From a bacterium (GTDB lineage: Bacteria > Bacteroidota > Ignavibacteria > Kapaibacteriales > UBA7675), in contig JAUIKM010000014.1 in NCBI GenBank assembly GCA_030430495.1, forward strand, positions 1 to 64,000: a DNA stretch of 64,000 bases. The letters run 5' to 3'. The notes under the pieces were generated by a model that was not told where the DNA came from, made no database searches, and was given only the letters and a program-made list of their open reading frames with translations. Shown piece after piece: positions 52,604 to 61,578 of this stretch; position 1 is the first letter of the stretch, and each line of letters starts with the position of its first letter. Made by a program: the position numbers and the translations under genes.

Positions 52604-52981
52604 TCAGTCCGGACAGTCGATGCAGCAGTAGGTCACGGTGATCGTTACACCGCAGGAATAACCGCCCTTCACCACTTCGCGCTCAATGGAGCGAACGTGG
52701 ATGCCGCCGCAGCCGCGCGTGCGACATTCCTCGCGCGCGCATTGCAGCGCCGCGCGCGTCAGTTCTTCGGTTTTGGCTTCAATCGACGCGTCGTCGCATT
52801 CCGTGTGGCCGGCGCGCACGCAGGTCAGATAGTCCGTGTCGCATACGGGTTCGTCGCCCGTGTCGTTCTGCATCAGCATTTCAATGTGTACGGTCGGCTC
52901 TTCGGCGGGTGCGTCGGCATTGACGGCCGGAACGGCCAGAATCAGTGCAAAGCAGGCAAGTATCCCTATAAAGCGTTTCAT
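52604..52981 (-). CDS. Secreted ten-cysteine protein
   Basis: A 125-residue precursor with a signal peptide (FIGILACFALILAVPAVNA) and a mature chain of about 100 residues. The mature chain has ten cysteines in the order VCDTDYLTC, TEC, QC-x3-EC, RGCGG, YSCG, YCC and DC near the C terminus. An even number of Cys in a secreted small protein suggests five disulfides. The last third looks like beta strands (GGYSCGVTITVTYCCIDCPD). Not a family I recognise. The frame upstream to 53263 is not needed. It has its own terminator. Confidence 0.8.
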   Translation of the reverse strand: MKRFIGILACFALILAVPAVNADAPAEEPTVHIEMLMQNDTGDEPVCDTDYLTCVRAGHTECDDASIEAKTEELTRAALQCAREECRTRGCGGIHVRSIEREVVKGGYSCGVTITVTYCCIDCPD

Positions 52982-53281
52982 GTGAGTTATCCTGTAATGA
53001 GTTATAAGATCAGTTGGTTGGCCCATTGTGTGGGGGCAGTGTTTCATCCGCGCATTGCATTGGGTCGGCCGGTTGTTCCGCTGCGCTGATGCGTCGGCAA
53101 ACGGCGCCTGCGGCGGGTCGCGGGTACGCGCTCCGGCTTCGGTCTCAGAGTCGTGTCGGGTCGTCGGCAGTTGGTCGGTGCGCCGTCCGGGTGTTGAACT
53201 CGGCAGTTGATCGGATGCGCTGAACGCCGCGTCAAGTATACGCAGCCGCGCGTTGCCAAACAATTGATTGCGGTGGTAAAA
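52982..53281. other. Non-coding gap
   Basis: About 300 bp without a recognisable gene or structure; it should hold the promoter of the ten-cysteine protein. Confidence 0.4.
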
Positions 53282-54064
53282 TCACTGTCTGGTCATGAGC
53301 GGCACAAAGGGATCGCCGCCCGGCAGCAGGTCCGGCATCGACGCGGCGCCCGCGATGTCCGTCAGTTCCAGGTCCAGAAATGCAATGCGGTGTTTCTGTG
53401 CAATTTTTGCGCCGCCCGGCAGCCGCTGCCAGTCTTCCCATGACGCTTCAAGGCCGCCGAGGGGAAACAGCGACACCCACATTTTCCAGCTGGTCGGCAG
53501 GCCGTTTTTGTCGCAGCGGATCAGATAGGAATCGCCCGGCGTTGCACCGCCCCGGCCAAAACGCAGCAGCAGTTCGTCCACGCCGTCGCTGCGCCGCACG
53601 ATTTCGCGCCGTACGCCCGGGTCGAACATTTTGGCAAAAGGATTGAGCCAGAAGGAGTCGTTGATCCAGTATTCGCGCGCCGTGGCGAGCAGCTCGGCTT
53701 CCCGTTCCGCGTCGTGTATGCGCTCGCCGCCGCTCATCGCCACTCCCTGTTCCACATCCGCGCCGCCGTAGAGATGCAGGTAGACCTCGTATTCGTCAAA
53801 CTGCACGCGCAGCATGTTGCGGTCGCGGTCCCACAGGTGGGTGCGCCGCCCGGCAAAAGTCCAGCGCAGGGCGCGTATATCGTCCCACTCTTCCGTTCCC
53901 ACGGCCCGCATAATGGCGCGCGCCAGGCTGTCGGCATCCGCGTGTTCTTCCCCCCGCGGCAGCGATTCATCCATGACAAACCAGGCGGCGGCCGCCCCGA
54001 TCACCAGCAGCGCGGCGGCGATTATAAGTGTGCGCCGACGCCGTCGTCGTTTTTCCAGATCCAC
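53282..54064 (-). CDS. Membrane-anchored hypothetical protein
   Basis: A 260-residue protein with a basic N terminus (EKRRRRRRTLIIAAALLVIG) and a single span at residues about 11-32, so the rest is probably periplasmic. The exported part contains SLARAIMRAVGTEEWDDIRALRW and a beta-rich section (LRVQFDEYEVYLHLYGGADV, DELLLRFGRGG, SYLIRCDKNGLPTSWKMWVS) reminiscent of LolA/LolB-like half-barrels, but the resemblance is only to general pattern. I recall similar hypothetical proteins in Bacteroidota. It is transcribed toward the ten-cysteine gene, 300 bp away. Function unknown. Confidence 0.7.
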   Translation of the reverse strand: MDLEKRRRRRRTLIIAAALLVIGAAAAWFVMDESLPRGEEHADADSLARAIMRAVGTEEWDDIRALRWTFAGRRTHLWDRDRNMLRVQFDEYEVYLHLYGGADVEQGVAMSGGERIHDAEREAELLATAREYWINDSFWLNPFAKMFDPGVRREIVRRSDGVDELLLRFGRGGATPGDSYLIRCDKNGLPTSWKMWVSLFPLGGLEASWEDWQRLPGGAKIAQKHRIAFLDLELTDIAGAASMPDLLPGGDPFVPLMTRQ

Positions 54065-54647
54065 GTCTCTCTCGTTCCTCCCGCTCTTCCAGCTGTTCTC
54101 GTCGCCGGGCAGTGACGCACCAAAATGCGCTTTGGTGCCGCGCGGTGCATTTTATCCGGCTTACTGCCGCTCGCCGGTCGCGTTGGACCTGTCGTTCATG
54201 AGCACTTCGCCGTCGGCTCGGGCCGCGGCTTGTTGTTTCCTTTTGCTCGTCATCGGGATGGAAAGCACGCGGCGGCGGGCCGGTTTTTGGGCTGTTCAGC
54301 CTCGCACCCCGGGGCAAACTCCGAGCGTTGCACGCGGCGTCTTCGAACCGTGCTCACAGGCCTTCAGTGTCAAACCCGCCGACAAACACAAGCGTCAAAA
54401 GAGCCTGAGACCGCCGTGAAGCGCAAGCGCAACAAGGGCTCAAAGCGATCGGGAAGGCCTTTGGCGCGACGCAGAATACAAGCCCGATTCCCTTGCGGCG
54501 GATGTTAAACAACTTAAACAACAGCGGGCGGCGCACGCGGCCGTGAAACAAAGCGTAAAATTCGGCGCGCGGGGAGCCGTCGCATGCTGTGACGCGCGCA
54601 TGCGCCGACCTGCGACATTAAATGTTTAACAAATCTGCGCTGTTCCG
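54065..54647. other. Divergent intergenic region with dispersed repeat
   Basis: About 580 bp between the membrane-anchored hypothetical (minus) and the CNNM-like gene (plus). It includes the long dispersed repeat copy at 54381-54452 and three GTTTAA/TTAAAC hexamers around 54508-54625. No gene is recognised. Confidence 0.5.
54381..54452 (+). repeat. Long dispersed repeat, copy A
   Basis: It starts with GACAAACA, continues with AGCGTCAAAAGAGCCTGAGA and ends with GCTCAAAGCGATC. The same blocks in the same order occur at 62477-62536 with a 17-bp internal deletion. Both copies are outside genes. Confidence 0.75.
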
Positions 54648-55733
54648 ATGACGCTGCTGATCCTGTTTGTTTTTGTGGCCCTGGCCTTTTCCTTTTTCTG
54701 TTCGATAGCCGAGGCCGTACTGCTGAGCCTGACGCCGAGTTATGTCGCCACGCTGGAAGCGCGCAATCCCAAAGCGGGGCGGCGGCTGGCGCACCTGAAG
54801 GAAAATGTGGATCGGCCGCTCTCAGCCATCCTGAGCCTGAACACTATCGCGCATACCATCGGCGCGGCGGGCGCGGGCGCGCAGGCCGCGATCGTTTTTG
54901 GCGAGGCCTGGCTGGGCGCGGCTTCGGCCGTGCTGACGCTGCTGATCCTCGTATTCTCCGAAATCATCCCGAAAACGCTGGGCGCGGTGCATTGGCGCAG
55001 AATGGCGCCGTCCATCGGCAGGATGCTGGAAATGCTCGTGACCGCGCTGAAACCCTTTGTGTGGCTGTCGGAAATCATCACGCGCGCCATCGGCGGCAAG
55101 AAAAAGACGGCGGTGTTCGACCGCGAGGAGTTTACGGCGCTGGCGGACATCGGCAAACGCGAGGGCGAGCTGCACGCGGACGAGTCGCAGATCCTGCGCA
55201 ATCTGATGCGTTTTTCGTCGGAAAATATTCGCAGCATCATCACGCCGCGCCCGGTGGTCTTTATGCTGCCGCAGGAGATGACGGCGGCCGAATTTGTGGC
55301 GCAGCACCTCAACGTGCCCTTTTCCCGCATTCCGCTGTACGCCGGCGACCGCGACCACGTAGCGGGTTTTGTGCTGCGGCGCGACGTCCTGCAGACCTAT
55401 GTGCGCGGTGAAGGCGCGCGGCCGTTGCAGGACCTGCACCGCGACATCCGCGCGGTGCCCGACAACCTGGCGCTGATGCACCTGTTCAACCTGCTGATGC
55501 GCGAGCGCCGTCACATCGCCCTCGTGCAGGACGAGTACGGCGGATTTGCCGGCATCGTCACGCTGGAAGACGTCATCGAGACGCTGCTGGGAATGGAAAT
55601 TGTCGATGAGCAGGACACCTCGGTGGACATGCAGACGCTGGCGCGGCAGCGCTGGCAGCGCAAAGCCGAACAGATGGGCATTGCTCTCAGCGACGACGGC
55701 CGCATTCTGCTGCCCGACTCCTCCGCGGAGTAA
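54648..55733 (+). CDS. CNNM/CorC-type membrane protein with CBS pair (HlyC/CorC family)
   Basis: A 361-residue protein of the DUF21/CNNM family, linked to Mg2+ or Co2+ homeostasis. Residues 1-140 form the DUF21 membrane domain: FVALAFSFFCSIAEAVLLSL (start), HLKENVDRPLSAILSLNTIA and VFSEIIPKTLG. Two CBS domains (about 200-335) follow: SIITPRPVVFMLPQEM, then RRHIALVQDEYGGFAGIVTL. LEDVIETLLGMEIVDEQD ends the pair. The usual C-terminal CorC_HlyC domain is absent, leaving only about 30 residues after the CBS pair, which makes it a short version. CBS pairs typically bind adenosyl nucleotides. It has its own upstream region and is followed by the TPR lipoprotein. Confidence 0.92.
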   Translation: MTLLILFVFVALAFSFFCSIAEAVLLSLTPSYVATLEARNPKAGRRLAHLKENVDRPLSAILSLNTIAHTIGAAGAGAQAAIVFGEAWLGAASAVLTLLILVFSEIIPKTLGAVHWRRMAPSIGRMLEMLVTALKPFVWLSEIITRAIGGKKKTAVFDREEFTALADIGKREGELHADESQILRNLMRFSSENIRSIITPRPVVFMLPQEMTAAEFVAQHLNVPFSRIPLYAGDRDHVAGFVLRRDVLQTYVRGEGARPLQDLHRDIRAVPDNLALMHLFNLLMRERRHIALVQDEYGGFAGIVTLEDVIETLLGMEIVDEQDTSVDMQTLARQRWQRKAEQMGIALSDDGRILLPDSSAE

Positions 55734-55867
55734 GGCGCGCCGCCCGATCAATTTGCGGCGCGCTTTTGCCGCCGACCAAAAAAAAGGCGATTTTCGCAGT
55801 GGTCCGCGCCGCCCGCCGGGCGCTTTGTTCCCCGCGGCGGTTCTTTGTGTCATTCGGGAAGCTCTGT

Positions 55868-57232
55868 ATGAACTCCAGCCTCTGTTTGCCGCGGTCCGGC
55901 ACGACCGTCGCAGCCTCTCTGACTTTTTGCCTGCTTCTGGCGTTGTCCGGCTGCGGCGGCGCTTCCGACGAGGAACCCGCGCCGCAAACGGCCGAAACAA
56001 GCGCGCCGGCGGTGAAATCCAACACAAGCGCCAACCTGATGGCGCCGCGGCCGCCCACGACCAGCACGCTCAACGCGCCCAAAGGCAAGCCGACGCGCGC
56101 GGCCAAAGCGCGCGTGGAAGCCGCCCGCACCCGCGTGCAGAACACGCCGGACAGCGCCGCCGCGGTCATCGAACTGGGCGAGGCGCTGCTGGAGGAAGGC
56201 AGCACCAAAGAAGCCGCCGAAAACTTTGAACGCGTGCTGCAGAAAAACGAGGCCGACGTCAGCGCCATCCTCGGCCTGGCGCGCACCGCCATCGCCGACG
56301 GCGAGACCAAAACGGCCATCAGCCAGGTCAAAAAAGCGCTGGCCATCGACTCGCTCAACGCGCAGGCCTGGAACGAGTGGGGCCGCGCGCTCTACAACTC
56401 GGGCGAATCCAAAGAGGCGCTGAGCAAACACCGCCGCGCCCTGGAACTCGACTCCAGCTACACCAACGCGCGCATGAATCTGGGCATCGCGTTGAACGCG
56501 CGCGGCAAGAGCAACGACGCCGTCCGCGAACTGACGCGCGCCGTGCAGGAAACGCCCGGCGACTATCTGGTGCACTACAATCTGGGCATCGTTCTGAAAG
56601 ACGCGGGCGAGAACGCGCGCGCCGCCGACTTCCTGCGGCGCAGCACGGAACTGAACGCCGAATTTTTTCCCGCCTTTGTGGAGTGGGGCAACGCCCTGAT
56701 GAACCTGGGCAACTTTGAAGAATCGATCGACAAAAGCCGCCAGGCGATCGAGGTCAATCCGCAGTGCGACCGCGCCTATCTCAACTGGGGCGTGGCGCTC
56801 TACAACATGAAACAACTCGACGCCTCGGTCGAAAAGTACCGCAAGGTGATAGAACTCAACCCGAGTTTTGCCTTTGCCTACAACAACCTGGGTTACACGC
56901 TGACGGACCTGGAGCAGTACGACGAAGCGATCGAGCAGTTCAGTAAGGCGGTGGACCTGGATCCGCAAAACGCCATTTTTTACAACAACTGGGGCCGCGC
57001 CCTCAATGGCCAGGGCAAGTTCAACCTGGCGATCGACAAAATCACGCAGTCGATCAAACTGGCGCCAAAGAACCCCTTTGCATTCATGAACTGGGCCGAC
57101 GCCCTGCTGGGTCTCGGCAGGAACGCGGAGGCGCGCCGCAAGCTGTTTGAAGTCATTAAACTGGATCCGCAGCGCCTCGGGCCGATCGCCCAGGCCAAGA
57201 TCAACGACCTGAACGCGCGCGGCAACGAATAG
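55868..57232 (+). CDS. TPR lipoprotein
   Basis: A 454-residue envelope lipoprotein. The lipobox LLALSGC lies at residues about 21-27 after the signal, followed by a low-complexity linker (about 30-80, rich in A, P, T). About nine consecutive canonical TPRs follow (about 90-440), for example AQAWNEWGRALYNSGESKEAL, YTNARMNLGIALNARGKSND, DYLVHYNLGIVLKDAGENAR, FAYNNLGYTLTDLEQYDEAI and AIFYNNWGRALNGQGKFNLA. The repeats are of the O-GlcNAc transferase-like type but without a catalytic domain, so it is a protein-binding scaffold on the periplasmic membrane face. The frame opens at 55766, but the ATG at 55868 places the lipobox correctly. It ends at a strong terminator. Confidence 0.9.
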   Translation: MNSSLCLPRSGTTVAASLTFCLLLALSGCGGASDEEPAPQTAETSAPAVKSNTSANLMAPRPPTTSTLNAPKGKPTRAAKARVEAARTRVQNTPDSAAAVIELGEALLEEGSTKEAAENFERVLQKNEADVSAILGLARTAIADGETKTAISQVKKALAIDSLNAQAWNEWGRALYNSGESKEALSKHRRALELDSSYTNARMNLGIALNARGKSNDAVRELTRAVQETPGDYLVHYNLGIVLKDAGENARAADFLRRSTELNAEFFPAFVEWGNALMNLGNFEESIDKSRQAIEVNPQCDRAYLNWGVALYNMKQLDASVEKYRKVIELNPSFAFAYNNLGYTLTDLEQYDEAIEQFSKAVDLDPQNAIFYNNWGRALNGQGKFNLAIDKITQSIKLAPKNPFAFMNWADALLGLGRNAEARRKLFEVIKLDPQRLGPIAQAKINDLNARGNE

Positions 57233-57285
57233 TCGCCGAATGCCGGGATTCCGGCGCTGTGCCCTTCAAAATTCTCAAAGCATAA

Positions 57286-57315
57286 AAAAAGGGCTCCCGA
57301 TTCGGGAGCCCTTTT
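57286..57315. terminator. Bidirectional terminator between convergent genes
   Basis: A5-GGGCTCCCG pairs with CGGGAGCCC-T5 around a two-base loop, a 14-bp perfect stem with A- and T-runs on either side. It serves both the TPR lipoprotein (plus) and the ferritin-like gene (minus). Confidence 0.92.
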
Positions 57316-57352
57316 TCATTTCTGATCGTCGGGCGCGTACGCCGCCGGCGCC

Positions 57353-57778
57353 TTAGAGGGGCCAGTCGCGCAGCATGCGTTCGGATTCTTCCGCATGGCC
57401 GCTCTCGTCTTTGAGCATGTCTTCCAGCATGACGGCCAGGCCTTTGTCGCCGTAGTCGGCTGCTTGCTGGGCGCGTTCTTCGTACTGGGCAATCGCGGCC
57501 CGTTCGGATTTCAGGACCGCCTGCAGCATTTCGCGATTGGTGCCGGCCGGGGGAACCGCGGAGGGAACCGTCGTCGGCTCGCCGCCGAGCGCCACAATTT
57601 TGTTGGCCAGGAACTGGGCGTGCGTCGACTCGTCGGTCACTTCTTCAAGAAAGAATTGCGCCAACTGCGGACGGAACGGTCCCGTCGCTTTGGCGGCATA
57701 GGTGATGTACTGAATGACAGCCGCCAGTTCGTTCGCCAGGTCCTTGTTCAGATTGTCGATTAATGTCTGCTTGTCCAC
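57353..57778 (-). CDS. Ferritin-like diiron protein (bacterioferritin/DUF2383-like)
   Basis: A 141-residue four-helix bundle. Helix 1 is DKQTLIDNLNKDLANELAAVIQY, where Glu18 is a likely iron ligand. Helix 2 is FFLEEVTDESTHAQFLANKI, with the E-x-x-x-E/H ligand set. Helix 3 is LQAVLKSERAAIAQYEERAQQ, with the E-R-x-x-I-x-x-Y element. Helix 4 is MLEDMLKDESGHAEESERML, with the D-E-x-x-H pair. These are the ExxH pairs of ferritin-like proteins, so iron storage or oxidative stress defence is likely. The start is a GTG at 57778; no ATG lies near, and the frame before it is non-homologous. Confidence 0.88.
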   Translation of the reverse strand: MDKQTLIDNLNKDLANELAAVIQYITYAAKATGPFRPQLAQFFLEEVTDESTHAQFLANKIVALGGEPTTVPSAVPPAGTNREMLQAVLKSERAAIAQYEERAQQAADYGDKGLAVMLEDMLKDESGHAEESERMLRDWPL

Positions 57779-57914
57779 AAATACTCCCGTTAGCAAGTTT
57801 TCAGTCTTCAGTGAGTTTGTTGTGACGAGAAATTGGCCTGAAAATTGTTTGTCCAGGCTGGAAGGCGCAGTCCGCCCCACGCACCAAATTACGCGCCGAA
57901 GGGCAATTATCCGA

Positions 57915-57950
57915 CACAAAAACGCCCCCGGATCAAGATCCGGAGGCGCT
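57915..57950 (-). terminator. Terminator of the secreted hypothetical gene
   Basis: On the minus strand CGCCTCCGGATC pairs with GATCCGGGGGCG (one mismatch) around a two-base loop, followed by TTTTTGTG. It lies about 45 bp past the stop at 57996. Confidence 0.85.
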
Positions 57951-57995
57951 GTGTACATGTTCCGCCACAAACGAGTTTCGCAAGCCGCACGCGCT

Positions 57996-58640
57996 TCAGT
58001 ACAGGTACACCGGCCCATTGCAATCGTTGACGCACACGGTGCGCGCTTTGATTGTCAGCGTGCGCACCAACTCCGAAAAATCGAGCCAGTCGCTCTTGAC
58101 GCGGAAAGCGCCGCAGGTAGTTGTAATCAAGGTCATCGTCGTGCCGGAGCCGATCAGGATAAAAGGCGGCGCCTTTGAATTTTTGGTCCGCGCCGTCGTG
58201 TACAGCTGTCTGTGGTTGATGTCGTAGACCTCGTAGAGCGCCGTCACTGCGAACTTGAGTTCGTGCTCTTCCTTGAAGTGCATGATCGTCAGATCAAAGC
58301 CGAAGTCGTACTCCTGCGCGTCGTGGTCCAGCGCCTTGCCGTGATAGTGATACTGCTCCGTGCTGTCCACCATCAGCAGCAGCGTCGACATGCGTTCGAC
58401 CACTCCGGCCACGCTGCCGGTCGTGTCGTAGCGTTCGTAGTGCTCGTCGAGCAGCTTGACCATGCGCTCGTGAATGGGCGGCAGTTTGCCGTGGCGGCCA
58501 TCCTGGTCATTGTTTTGAGCCGTCAGGCCCGGAAGCGATACCGCCGCACACATCAGCGCCGTCGCCAGCAAACAGATCAGTTTCGCCGAACGGCGTCGCC
58601 GGCGGCCATCTGCGTTGAAGTCGTTTGTCATACCGTGCAT
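57996..58640 (-). CDS. Secreted hypothetical protein
   Basis: A 214-residue precursor with a basic n-region and signal peptide (LICLLATALMCAAVSLPGLTA). The mature protein begins with a charged helix (LPPIHERMVKLLDEHYERYD) and continues as mixed alpha/beta (STLLLMVDSTEQYHYHGKAL, EYDFGFDLTIMHFKEEHELK, FAVTALYEVYDINHRQLYTT, TTMTLITTTCGAFRV). The last 30 residues hold two cysteines (VCVNDCNGPVYLY). No lipobox or T9SS domain. Not recognised. It has its own terminator; the next upstream gene on this strand is the TPR lipoprotein 137 bp away. Confidence 0.75.
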   Translation of the reverse strand: MHGMTNDFNADGRRRRRSAKLICLLATALMCAAVSLPGLTAQNNDQDGRHGKLPPIHERMVKLLDEHYERYDTTGSVAGVVERMSTLLLMVDSTEQYHYHGKALDHDAQEYDFGFDLTIMHFKEEHELKFAVTALYEVYDINHRQLYTTARTKNSKAPPFILIGSGTTMTLITTTCGAFRVKSDWLDFSELVRTLTIKARTVCVNDCNGPVYLY

Positions 58641-58777
58641 GTAATTCTCCTGCTGTCCGTATTCTGCCGCAGCGACACCGGGAACGTGTGCGGGTCACGC
58701 AAGCAGACGAAAACAGTTCAATTCTCTTTGATCGGCGTCGCGACGGCCTGATTCGGCGTCGCGACGTCAAGTGCATT

Positions 58778-59488
58778 TCAGTGTGAGAGATCGCCCAGAT
58801 TGTATGCCGCGCTGAACTGTTCCGCCGTCGTTTCATCGCCCAGTTCAAGCGCGTACGTGGCAATCTTGCGGCCCAGCGCGGAGTCGGGACCGCCGATTTC
58901 GTGCGCAAACGTCAGCACGGCCAGGCTGTAGCGAAATTGATTCTTCATCTGCTCCGGTTCGTCTTCCTTGCCGTGAATGACGCCGATGCCGTGCGCCTCG
59001 GTGCCGATGCGGTCGAGTTCGCGCATCGTCAGCAAACGCGCCTGCGGATTGTCCACCTGGCTGATCGACTCATTGATGTTCTGTTTGCCCTGCGGCACCT
59101 GTCCGTCCGCTATCTGCGCAATTCCCAGTTGACGGCGCGCCTCCGCCAGCGTCGGGTCGAGCGACAAGGCGCGGCGGAACCAGGGAATCGCCGGTTCAAA
59201 GTCGTTTGCCATCATGTAGCTGAAGCCGACGGCGCTCATGGCTTTGACGTTGGTCGAATCCTTTTTGAGCACTTCCAGAAACATGTTGAGCGCGTCGAAG
59301 TTGAGCTGTATCGCGCTGTCGAGGCGCTGTTCCGCATAGTAGCGCCCGGCGCGTTTGGAGGTCTCGATGGCGCGCTTCATCAGCTCCTGCGCCGGATCTT
59401 CCTGATTCGTTTGTTCCTCGCCGCAGGCCGCAAGGCCGACCAGGGCCGCAAAGACACAACTCAGAAACTTCAGGCTGGATGTTGACAT
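58778..59488 (-). CDS. TPR lipoprotein, small
   Basis: A 236-residue lipoprotein. The signal ends in LVGLAACGEE, with the lipobox cysteine at residue 22. The mature region has three TPR-like units: ETSKRAGRYYAEQRLDSAIQL, FEPAIPWFRRALSLDPTLAE and ARRQLGIAQIADGQVPQGKQ. The C-terminal section is helical (KNQFRYSLAVLTFAHEIGGP, IATYALELGDETTAEQF). It likely lines the periplasmic side of a membrane and binds a partner; none is identifiable. A variant dispersed repeat (GACAAAACA, 59519) lies 30 bp upstream, with AACGCATTGACAAA shared with the region upstream of the DinB gene. Confidence 0.82.
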   Translation of the reverse strand: MSTSSLKFLSCVFAALVGLAACGEEQTNQEDPAQELMKRAIETSKRAGRYYAEQRLDSAIQLNFDALNMFLEVLKKDSTNVKAMSAVGFSYMMANDFEPAIPWFRRALSLDPTLAEARRQLGIAQIADGQVPQGKQNINESISQVDNPQARLLTMRELDRIGTEAHGIGVIHGKEDEPEQMKNQFRYSLAVLTFAHEIGGPDSALGRKIATYALELGDETTAEQFSAAYNLGDLSH

Positions 59489-59675
59489 GGTATTGCTGTC
59501 CGCAGTTTCTAACGCATTGACAAAACAGAAGGCAAGGTAAACGGGAAGCCGCCCATGCAATTGTCCCTTCCCCGCGGCACGTGCCCGCACCCCGCGGCAA
59601 ATACCCGGTCGTCCCGCCTCTCTCGATTGTGAAGCAGACGGATGAACTCGATTGCGGAAAAGTTACCGCGCACCC

Positions 59676-60248
59676 TCACAGCAGGGACGCCCGGCGCGGA
59701 TTCAGGAAATCCACGGAAGCGCGTTCCATGCGGCGCTCCAGTTCCTGCGGGCCGTATTCACGTGCAAAACGCGACTCGTTCTCCGTCAGCGGCAGCATCC
59801 ACAAAAATCGCACGGTCGCACCGGCCGGCGTGGAGGGCATCCACTCCAGGTCCGGGTTCTCAAGATGCGGCCGCGTCAGGAAGCCATGCGAGCAGGTGGA
59901 ATCGGGCTGCCAGGCGCGCCCGAAGCGCAGGCGGTGGTGCAGGTCCAGCCGGACGACGTTGTGGTGGTAGTGCACCGCCATCGCCAGAATGTCGCGCTGT
60001 GAGCGGTCCGGTTCGCGCGTCACGACAAAAATCTCCAGCGGGCGAAATTGATCGCCCGTCGACATGCCGCAGGTGGCGTAGGACCAGACGGAACGAGACT
60101 CCGTCGGCGCAAATTCCAGCACGGCCAGCCCCTCGGGCAGCTGCGGCGGCATACCCCGTTCCACGTTCAGCACATTGGGCACCGCGCCCCAGAAACGCCG
60201 ATAGTGTTCCAGCACATGCAGCAGATGGTGTTGACGATTCTCACTCAT
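59676..60248 (-). CDS. Suppressor-of-fused (SUFU) domain protein
   Basis: A 190-residue cytosolic protein of the SUFU family (PF05076 type). Its blocks are PPQLPEGLAVLEFAPTESRS, SVWSYATCGMS, RPLEIFVVTREPDRSQ, ILAMAVHYHHN and RAWQPDSTCSHGFLTRPHLE. The end is VRFLWMLPLTENESRFAREY, in which the L-P-L-T-E-x-E region is the family signature, and a final helix GPQELERRMERASVDFLN. In bacteria, SUFU-like domains have been proposed as immunity proteins to polymorphic toxins, but no toxin gene is near, so the role here is open. It is on the same strand as the TPR lipoprotein, 187 bp upstream. Confidence 0.82.
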   Translation of the reverse strand: MSENRQHHLLHVLEHYRRFWGAVPNVLNVERGMPPQLPEGLAVLEFAPTESRSVWSYATCGMSTGDQFRPLEIFVVTREPDRSQRDILAMAVHYHHNVVRLDLHHRLRFGRAWQPDSTCSHGFLTRPHLENPDLEWMPSTPAGATVRFLWMLPLTENESRFAREYGPQELERRMERASVDFLNPRRASLL

Positions 60249-61578
60249 GCTCTACCTCTTCCGTTTTGTGCTTGCACAGGCCGCATCGCGCTCGTCGCAC
60301 CGGCCTGCCTCAGTTCGCCTGCCCCGTCTTTGGCGACGAAACATTTGCCCGGGCCCTGATCTGGCGACGTAATCAACGGCCTTTTTATGTTTTGCCCGCG
60401 CCGGGTCGTTGGGTCGCCGCACTGCAGGCGTCCGGTCGGGGCGCCGGCGGCGCTGCGCGTCGGAAGCCCGCAGCCCGCGCGTGGTCGCCGCATGTGAAAG
60501 CTGCGTGCCGCCCAGGAGTCGTCAAGAGCCGTCAAGGGCCGACGAATGAATCCCGCCGCGTGCATGCAGATATACACCGAAAATCTTAAACTTGCCGTCA
60601 AACCTCACACAGTGTTGAATCCCGTTCGACGAATAGTCCCCGCCTGTAACCGGAGCGGCATTTGGCCCAATGCCGCCGGCCCGTCTTTTGTCTCCGGTTT
60701 TGAGCTGGTATCCGACATGCAATTCACGTCGCTTCGTCATTGCGGCGCGCACTCTCCGCGCCGGTCAGCTTCACCAGCGGCAGGGGGCGGCCGCCTCCTG
60801 GTGCGCCGTGCCTTCACAATTGCGCCGACGGCCGCCGCCCGCGGTGAGCGCGGTTTATCGGCGTTTCACGTCGCGATCGAAGCCGGGAATCAGTCGGTGC
60901 ACTCCGCCCGCTTCGGCCGCCCGACGCTTCAGTCCGGAATTATCACGATTCGCTCTTTTAGCGCTGGCGGCGTCGCCCGGGCCGTTGCATATTGCGTCCA
61001 CTTCATGAGTGTGTTGGAATTGTTGGTTACGCTGAGTCGAGAGATACCTGCCAGATCTTTCGGCTCAGCGTTTTTTTTTCGTTGGTCTGCGAACAGGGAC
61101 CGAAAGGCGCGGAATCGGTCGATCAAAGCAATGCCGCATTCGATCGCGGCAATTGCACACGCGGCCGGCCGCCGACTGCAAGGCGACAGCGCCCGGTGTC
61201 CGCATCGCGCACTTAAACAGACTGCACTGTCCGCGATTCACGTGGAACTCAGGACTGCGGACTCAGAGCTTGTCTCGCCGACTTTTGACTGAAAGACTCA
61301 ACAACCGCCTCACTTGTTTAAACATCTCCTGCTGAATAATTGCGGCTCTGTTTAAGTCGGGCTTCACAGTTCGGGCGCTGTCTCACTGCAATTGATCTTT
61401 GCCGCAGCCTCACCAGAACATCGCGCCGCCATTGCGACTTTAACGCCGTGCTTCCGCGCTGTTAAATTTCCGTTGTCTTGACTTTCGGCACTTTTTGAAC
61501 TCGCTGAATATTTTTGTGGTGTTAACACACATCGCCGGCTTGCAACCCGATGTTTTTTCAACATACCGATTGGCTGAT
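60249..61578. other. Long non-coding stretch with an orphan terminator
   Basis: About 1.3 kb between the SUFU gene (minus) and the broken cytochrome gene (plus). Frames such as 60546-61292 have random composition and no family match. A strong plus-strand terminator at 61029-61079 implies a transcript ending there, although no gene is recognised upstream. The rest is featureless to me. Confidence 0.5.
61029..61079 (+). terminator. Strong orphan terminator
   Basis: ACGCTGAG pairs with CTCAGCGT, continuing inward with CGAGAGAT against ATCTTTCG (one G-U pair), followed by a run of nine T. No protein gene precedes it on the plus strand within 800 bp. Confidence 0.9.

Noticed and set aside
60546-61292. 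248-codon frame in the long gap
   Set aside because: Runs across a strong terminator and has no protein-like features.
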